DNA from: Chinchilla lanigera
Lineage: Eukaryota > Chordata > Mammalia > Rodentia > Chinchillidae
DNA length: 64,000 bases
Assembly (NCBI RefSeq): GCF_000276665.1
Contig: NW_004955423.1
Coordinates: 3,344,041 to 3,408,040 of the forward strand
Direction: 5' to 3'
The position numbers and the translations under genes are program-made. This document shows, piece after piece, positions 58,081-64,000 of the stretch; the first letter of the stretch is position 1, and each line of letters begins with the position of its first letter. The notes under the pieces are model-generated. The model was not told where the DNA came from, made no database searches, and was given only the letters and a program-made list of their open reading frames with translations.

Positions 58081-58866
58081 ATATTATGTTTTCAGAGGAC
58101 AATGAGAGAGCTGTCTGTCTAAAGAATTGTGTTACTTGCTGTAGGCAAGTAGAAAACAAACCAGAAAGGGCAGTTAGTTCCTATGGGCAGAGTGGGGAGG
58201 AGGCCTGAGGCCAATTTAAGGACCTGGGCTGTTACAGATAATAAGAACTATAAAGACTTTGGAGTAAAGTAGGAGTTTAGGATAGTTAATCTCAGGGCAC
58301 TCTGAAGGCTGTGTTGGAGGAGGGAAGAAACTCACTGGTGCATATGTAAGGTGATCAAGGTCTAGATTAGGATAGTGGCAGGGTTACTAGACCTCATCTC
58401 CTTAAGCTGCTTTACAGCTTAGAGCTCAGTGTGAAGGGAGCTTTTTTGTTTGTTTTGTTTTTGTTTGTAGACTTAATATTTAGTGTCAGTTGACCAGAAC
58501 AAAAGTAGGATAGAACCATAACTTTGGAAAATTGAGCTCACTCAGTATCCAGGGACTATAAAGGTGGGAAGTAACTTTGATGCTAAATAGCCCTATAACT
58601 TGCTTCAGCTAATAAAATAGCCCTTTTAAAAAAGCCCCTGTCCCCTTTCTGTTAATTCTAATTGAGTATGTCTACCCTTATTTTTTAGGAATATACCTGT
58701 ACAGATCATTTATAATTGTATAGAATTTGAGGTTAGGGTTTTCATAACAAGAAGCACTGAGGTAAATGGGGAACTAGCCAAGCAATTTTGATGACTTTAT
58801 TTGGTGGTAGTGTAATTTGGATAGCATTCTGTCTTTTCTCTGGTTTTGAGAAGTGATTTAATTAAC
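58081..58866. other. Intergenic, nothing recognised
   Basis: No gene or repeat I can name. Confidence 0.45.
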
Positions 58867-59037
58867 CTGTCAGGTATGATGGTGAACACTAGCTACTTGG
58901 GAGGCTGAGGCAGGAGGATTACAAGTTTGAGGCCAATTTAGGCAATTTAGACACTATCTCAAAAAATAAAAAGGGCTGGGGATTTAACTCAGTGCAAAGG
59001 CCCTGAATTGAACCCACCCCCATAAAAAAAAACCCAG
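58867..59037 (+). repeat. Composite SINE, B1-dID type
   Basis: 7SL-type head (caggtatgatggtgaacact ... gaggctgaggcaggaggatt), A-rich linker, then a shortened ID-like tail (ggctggggatttaactcagt-gcaaaggccctgaattgaac). Confidence 0.88.
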
Positions 59038-59599
59038 AACAACGAGAAGACACAAACTTACTAAATTGCTTCAAATTCTGTGGAATTTATTTATATTGTC
59101 TCATACTCTTTCAGCATCTCTCTTTTTTTCTGACCATAGTTTTGTAATGGGATAGTACATAGTAGAAAATTGTACTTCTAAAGAAAATCATATTGATTAT
59201 ATTGACACTGATTTTAAAAACATTAGAAAATTATGACTGTGGTAGGCCTTAAATATTAAATAGTAAGGAATAACTTGACTGATCATTTCCTGAACTTTAC
59301 TGTAGGCAAAGGGCTGCAACAGTCAGTATCATGCTAATAGCTTTGAGGTATCTGAATGTACATTGGTCTTCTCACAGGAGGATGCATATGAAACAGTATT
59401 GGATGCAGTGGTTGACAAACATAGAAGGACCTAGTGACAAAGGAAAAAGTAGACTCTGAGGTTAGAGACAAAGTAAACTGGTTTAGTCCTGCCACTTCTG
59501 AGCAAGGGCAAGGAGCATGATGTGTTCATTTTTCATCTCCTGAGTTTATTTAAAATGTTCCCTGGGATGGAGAGGAAAGAAAACGTGATCTTTAAGGCT
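59038..59599. other. Intergenic, nothing recognised
   Basis: No SINE from here to the window end. Confidence 0.45.
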
Positions 59600-60400
59600 G
59601 ATTGAGATGCACAGATGCAGATTATGTCCAGTTCCTGACTTCCCCTTTAACATTCTCCCTTGGAAAGGGAAAACTGCCAAAGAGGCTCAATTCAAGGGAA
59701 GGAAGAGAAGAGAACAAAGGACTCCTGGTTTTTAATGAAATATTTTATGAATATATGTTGTTTTGGATTTCTGACATCTCTGCCATCATAATAGATCATC
59801 CAAAGTAGTCACTGGGTAAAACCCTGGGCAGGGGATTTGGACCAGGTAGCATTGGAAAGAGGATTTTCAGGGGGCTGCCAGCATTAATTTCATGGGGCTG
59901 AAGGGACTTCATCAGAGGCCAGCCTCTTGTCTTCCATGGGTGGCTGGCCTTGGAAAGGGCCTCCAAGCAGATTTCAGCCTTGCTCCTTTTCCAGCCTCTG
60001 CCTTCTGTTCTTACAGTGGGACCTCTCTTTTTCTCTTCTCCCTTTTTTCAATTAAATGAATTAATTACTAGACATTTAACTTTTTGCCAGACTCTTTCAT
60101 TATGCCCAGAGTTGTTGCTGAGCGGCAAAAGGAAGTAATAACATTCACAGTGAGGGGCAAATCCTGTTAATGAACAAATTAAAGTTCAAACAGTGATTCA
60201 AGTTCACAACCTCTCCGTGGCTCTTCTCTTTAATAAGAGTTATGCATGTTACTTTCCTCGCTCTTTTCTCCCTGTTATTACTTTTTAAGCTTTTCATCAA
60301 CACTGCCGGGGCATATTTGAGGCTCCCAACCTTTCAGCCCTGACAAGGACTCAGAGCAGTTATAATCCTGTCTTAATTTGGCAACTTTTGTAAAACACAT
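59600..60400. promoter_or_regulatory. Candidate conserved non-coding element (enhancer-like)
   Basis: Repeat-free, with aattaattac (60059), tgttaatgaacaaattaaag near 60167, and ttaataagagttatgca near 60230. The frames at 59602-59808 and 59950-60138 are not gene-like. Similar texture to 48.0-48.9 kb, with shared short words (gccagcattaa; ggggctgaaggga). Confidence 0.4.
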
Positions 60401-60857
60401 AAAGGGCCCAGGGTCACCTTTGGTTGCCAAGGCTGAGGGTGACCCTGTAGCTTCCACCTCCCACCAGGGCTGCAGTGAGTGGGCTGCTCCTTTGGAATTC
60501 AAACCCCCCTGGTAGTCAGGAGCAGATGACTTAACTTCACACTCCTGGGCACAGCCATGCAGAACCAGTCCACTAGTGTTGGAGCCTGTACTTCTTTCTG
60601 TTTCCTTTCCAGTCAGTTCCCTCTTCCGCCTTGAACTCCTACCAGCTTGTTGCAGTCCTGGGCAGGAGGGGGCTCTGTGAAGGGAAGAAGGAGTCTCTGA
60701 ACTAAAAGCTGGGAAAATGTGGGGAGATGGTGTCCAAGTAGGAAGGATGCTTAACACCTTCCCACCACTACCATGCTGAAGAACAGGAAGGCCTTCTCAG
60801 GTCCTGGCAGGAAGAGCCTGAAAGGGGTCTTGTGTCTGTCTCCTTGTTCCCGTTCAG
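60401..60857. other. Intergenic, nothing recognised
   Basis: The 159-residue minus-strand frame (60278-60757) is Ser/Pro/Gly-rich with no known domain, signal or splice context; I treat it as chance. Confidence 0.4.
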
Positions 60858-60911
60858 TGTGTGTGTGTCTGTGCGTGTGTGCATGTGCATGAGTGTGTGT
60901 GTGTGTGTGTG
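60858..60911. repeat. Imperfect (TG)n microsatellite
   Basis: TG runs with CG, CA and CT interruptions, then TATATATA. Confidence 0.93.
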
Positions 60912-61049
60912 TATATATACTATGGATTGTGTAGGGGTCTTTTCCACCTTGACTCCTGGCTTCTCACCATCCCTGAGCATGGCTAGATATAATCACCATG
61001 ACAACTGCAGTCTATGAGCATACACATAATAGAGATGAAATAGACAAAA

Positions 61050-62050
61050 GATTAGCATGCCATGAAAAGTACAATAAGTTTCTTATTTAGCATTTAGATA
61101 ACTGTCTTTCCTTCGGAGCAAGCTTCAAAGTTGAAGCCAGTTTAGACCAAGAGGATTAATTCTTTCTCCCGCATGCTTCATTGAATCTCTCATTACCAAA
61201 CTTTGTCTGTATTGATGTAAGATTTGATTGAAGATTAGAGCATTTAGCAAATCTTGCTTTTCTGCATGTATCAGGTCCTTTCAAGCACGGATCGCAGTGC
61301 CCAGTGGTCAATACCCTTACTTTTATCCAGTGTCTGCTTCATTTAAACTTAATCAACTCCATCAATGAACTGGAACAGGGAAACGTCCCTGCGGTAAGAA
61401 TGTTGTGCTTTTGTGGGATAATTCTTTGCTCTTTCCCGATCTGTTGGCGTTAAACCTAAAATTGTACTATGATGAACTTTTTTTTAATCAATATGATAAT
61501 GACAATTGGGCCTGAACGCCCTGGTAGGACTTAGAGTAGAGCAGGATCTGGCCCCCATTACCAAAACAACTTCTCATCCTGCAATAGTCCAACTCCTTTT
61601 GTGTGGCTTTAATACCTTTCTTCCCTGACATTGAATGTTGCTCAAGCTGGAAAATGATGCGTCTTTGTAGAGAAAGCTCGTATGTCACAACCAGAAAGTG
61701 AAGCAGACCGATTGGTTGTGTGAATTATCTGACTTGCTGCAGTGAATTATTTGCACTGTTTCCCTACCTAGTCAACAAGTTCCTGAGGTATAGTAGAGAT
61801 CAATCAAAACTGACAGCCTGCATGTGAAGGCTTTACTGTGTAAATCTGGCATACTCATCCTGGCCATGCAGGCCCTGGCATCTGTATATCATTTTTATAC
61901 TGCTACCAGTAGAGCAATTTCAAAAGTATTTGCAAGGAAAATGCGTGTCCCCATCTGTTCCTGGAAGAATAAATGTGCCACCTTCAGAGGGTTTTCACTG
62001 GTAATCATATCTTTAATGATCAACAGACTAGTGATATATACCTTTCCATA
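61050..62050. promoter_or_regulatory. Candidate conserved non-coding element (enhancer-like)
   Basis: Repeat-free, with aggattaattctttc (61152), ttaatcaactccatcaatga (61349), tttaatcaatatgataatga (61484) and gtgaattatttgcac (61742). No coding frame resembles a protein. Function is inferred from texture and setting only. Confidence 0.42.
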
Positions 62051-63386
62051 AAATGGGGTTTTCTTTACTTTATTGTGATTGGCTAGAATAAATAGCTTTT
62101 CCATATGTTAGGGAGATAAAATATAAGATTAGCAGAGGTCGTTTGTTGGATAGTAAACAAAAGAAACAATTCATTTCAAATAATCTTTGAAAAGAAGCAA
62201 TGACAAAATTTAAGTTGCAATAACAAAGCATCTGAGGCCCCACATCAGGAAACAGACCTTGTTCCTCCTTGGAAAAGGGCCGTTTAAGAGCAGAAAGTCA
62301 GATTCTTCTAGGAGACCCTGGTGGCTTATTGTTAGAGTTGCCGGAGGGAGAGAAGCAGAGGAGGAAAAGAGGACTAGACTGATACTTGTTTGTTTTACTT
62401 CTCTTGTAAGGTCCAATTTCCTGTCCCTTACTTTACCTGGTCTTTTGCTGCCCCACTGCAACACCCTCGGTAAGTTGATGGATGGTATGTTCTAAAGCAG
62501 GGAAATGACACCCCATTGACTTTCTCTTCAGGACCTTCAATGAAAGAGAGGTTTTCCACATACTTTAAAATAAAAGTCAACTTCCTTTGCTGGAAACTTC
62601 TCTTCTCCCACAGAAAAGGGACATTCTGAGGTTGGGCAGAGTTCCCAGCTTTAGGTGAAATTCCAGAGCCTAGGGAGAGAGGTTTTGGGACCTGCTGGAG
62701 AACTCCCAGGAAATGAATGCTCTTAGTGATAGAATTCCACCTGTGTAGGTTACAGTCCCAGCAGCAATCAGGCAAGATAACTACATCCCCCTCTTCCATA
62801 CACCCTGGCACTGACTGTCCACAAATGGTACCAGAAGCCCTTTTTTCAGATACACTCTCTTTCAGTTCTGTGGAGCCATCTTGGTGAAATTTGGAGGCTT
62901 TTCCTTCAGGATCCCAGCTCCAGAGGTTTTCAGAAGCAGTGACTGCTTGAGCAGGAATCTAATTTCATTTTGTTTCCAGAACCACGAGAGAATCATGGGT
63001 TGTAGAACACCGAAATCTCATCAGTGTCCCAGCCTTCATGCTCTCCAAAAACTAGACATGAACTTGGTGGACCTGTGTTCCCTACAAATCAGGAATTGAG
63101 GAAATTTTTTATAAACATTGAGAACAGACCTAGTTTGTAGCTGATTTGTATTGTTATTGGTTTCTTTTTTTCCTTGGGATAGTGGGGGAAAAAAGCAGTA
63201 TCTTTTTTGGTAGATCCCTTCCTGATCTATGTTCTACAGAATTCTTCTCTGTCCCCAAACATCTGCTGCTTTTACTGTAACAGGTATATTAAGAATGTGT
63301 GGATGTTAGTTTCAAAGTGAGAAATGAGGTCTACTGGCAAGGGCCCAAGCAGAAAGTCCCAATTAGTGTCTTAGACCTAAGCTGAG
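62051..63386. other. Intergenic, nothing recognised
   Basis: The minus-strand frame 62428-62811 (127 residues) and opposing short frames have no recognisable domain. Confidence 0.45.
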
Positions 63387-63448
63387 TTAATTTCCAGGCC
63401 CCAGTGAAGCTTGGGGATTCTCAAGCTTCACTGGGGCCTAGAAATTAA
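63387..63448. repeat. Long hairpin (27-bp arms, 8-nt loop)
   Basis: The arms 63387-63413 and 63422-63448 pair at 26 of 27 positions (mismatch 63395/63440) around the loop 63414-63421. The inner 18 bp (aggccccagtgaagcttg) are perfect. Confidence 0.93.
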
Positions 63449-64000
63449 AAAGACGGGTAAGTCACTATGGAAAGATTATAATTTATGAAAAAGATAGGCA
63501 GGACATTGTAGAAAGTTTTTTTTTTTAATTTCCCCCGAATTTTAGAAACAATCTTATAGGCTGGGTTGCACATAGGTGGGCATCAATTTATAAGCAGATG
63601 ACCACTTTGCTTGACCTTATCACAGCTTTATTATAGTATTGTAATTAAGACTGAAAGAAAGAGAAGTCACACATTTTTCCACATTGCGTTGTGATACATT
63701 GCAGGTCTTCAGTGATTTGCATGCAACAAGGAAATTCTAGCATATGTTGTGTACAAAAGATGATTTACACACAGTTTCAAAGAGCGAGTTTTCCGGTTTC
63801 TATGTATTTAAAATTGACACCCATTTTTGTTGAATGTTTTTTGTTTCCATAAAATGAAAGCAAGTTATAAAAAGATCCTCACTGACTTGTTTCCAAGAGG
63901 TAAATCTCTGATGTTTGTTTTTTTCTTTGACTAGAAGAATAAGGCTGTCACTCTATGGTTGGGACCTTTTTACACTCTGTGCCTGGGGGTCCTGTTTAAC
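63449..64000. other. Intergenic to window end, nothing recognised
   Basis: No gene or repeat visible. Confidence 0.45.

Noticed and set aside
60278..60757. 159-residue minus-strand frame
   Set aside because: No recognisable domain, no splice or promoter context, low-complexity Ser/Pro/Gly content; overlaps enhancer-like DNA.

Overview
The window is rodent nuclear DNA, almost all of it non-coding. Rodent origin is read from the repeats: 7SL-derived B1 elements with the internal B1 duplication, ID-like tRNA-derived SINEs with A and B boxes, and composite elements joining a 7SL-type head to a shortened ID-like tail (the B1-dID design). I saw no murid B2 or B4 element, which argues against mouse, rat or hamster. 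A squirrel, dormouse, beaver or geomyoid relative would fit, but the species cannot be fixed from the sequence.

The only protein-coding sequence I can support is at the left edge. Positions 285-477 (+) are the last coding exon of ZNF644, the paralogue of WIZ and a partner of the G9a/GLP H3K9 methyltransferases. Its 3' UTR follows, with at least six poly(A) signals up to about 1.86 kb. The rest lies downstream of the gene. In human, as I recall the map, the 3' end of ZNF644 faces the homeobox gene BARHL2 across a long gene-poor interval, and this window looks like the first part of that interval.

From 1.9 to 47 kb the sequence is an old repeat graveyard. Diverged antisense L1M material fills much of 6.5-14 kb. 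A 5'-end/HAL1-like segment at 26.7-29.2 kb is split by a Tigger-like DNA transposon. An internally deleted L1M spans 30.5-33.5 kb. At 37.4-43.6 kb a younger sense L1 is inserted into an old antisense L1. SINEs of three types have landed throughout, several with intact target-site duplications. A solo ERVK-type LTR with a 6-bp duplication lies at 9.85-10.2 kb.

From 47 to 64 kb the character changes. SINEs become sparse. There is a CpG island at about 50.8-51.65 kb, interrupted by a 155-base run of N, that looks like a promoter with a possible splice donor. Several repeat-free stretches rich in TAAT-type homeodomain words (48.0-48.9, 59.6-60.4, 61.05-62.05 kb) resemble conserved developmental enhancers. 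A near-perfect 27-bp-arm hairpin sits at 63.39-63.45 kb.

I found no convincing new biological system, no tRNA or rRNA gene, and no CRISPR array. The most useful leads are the CpG-island promoter, the candidate enhancers, the hairpin, and some unusual retroelement structures. Names of repeat families are from recognition by eye; boundaries are approximate unless a target-site duplication is given.
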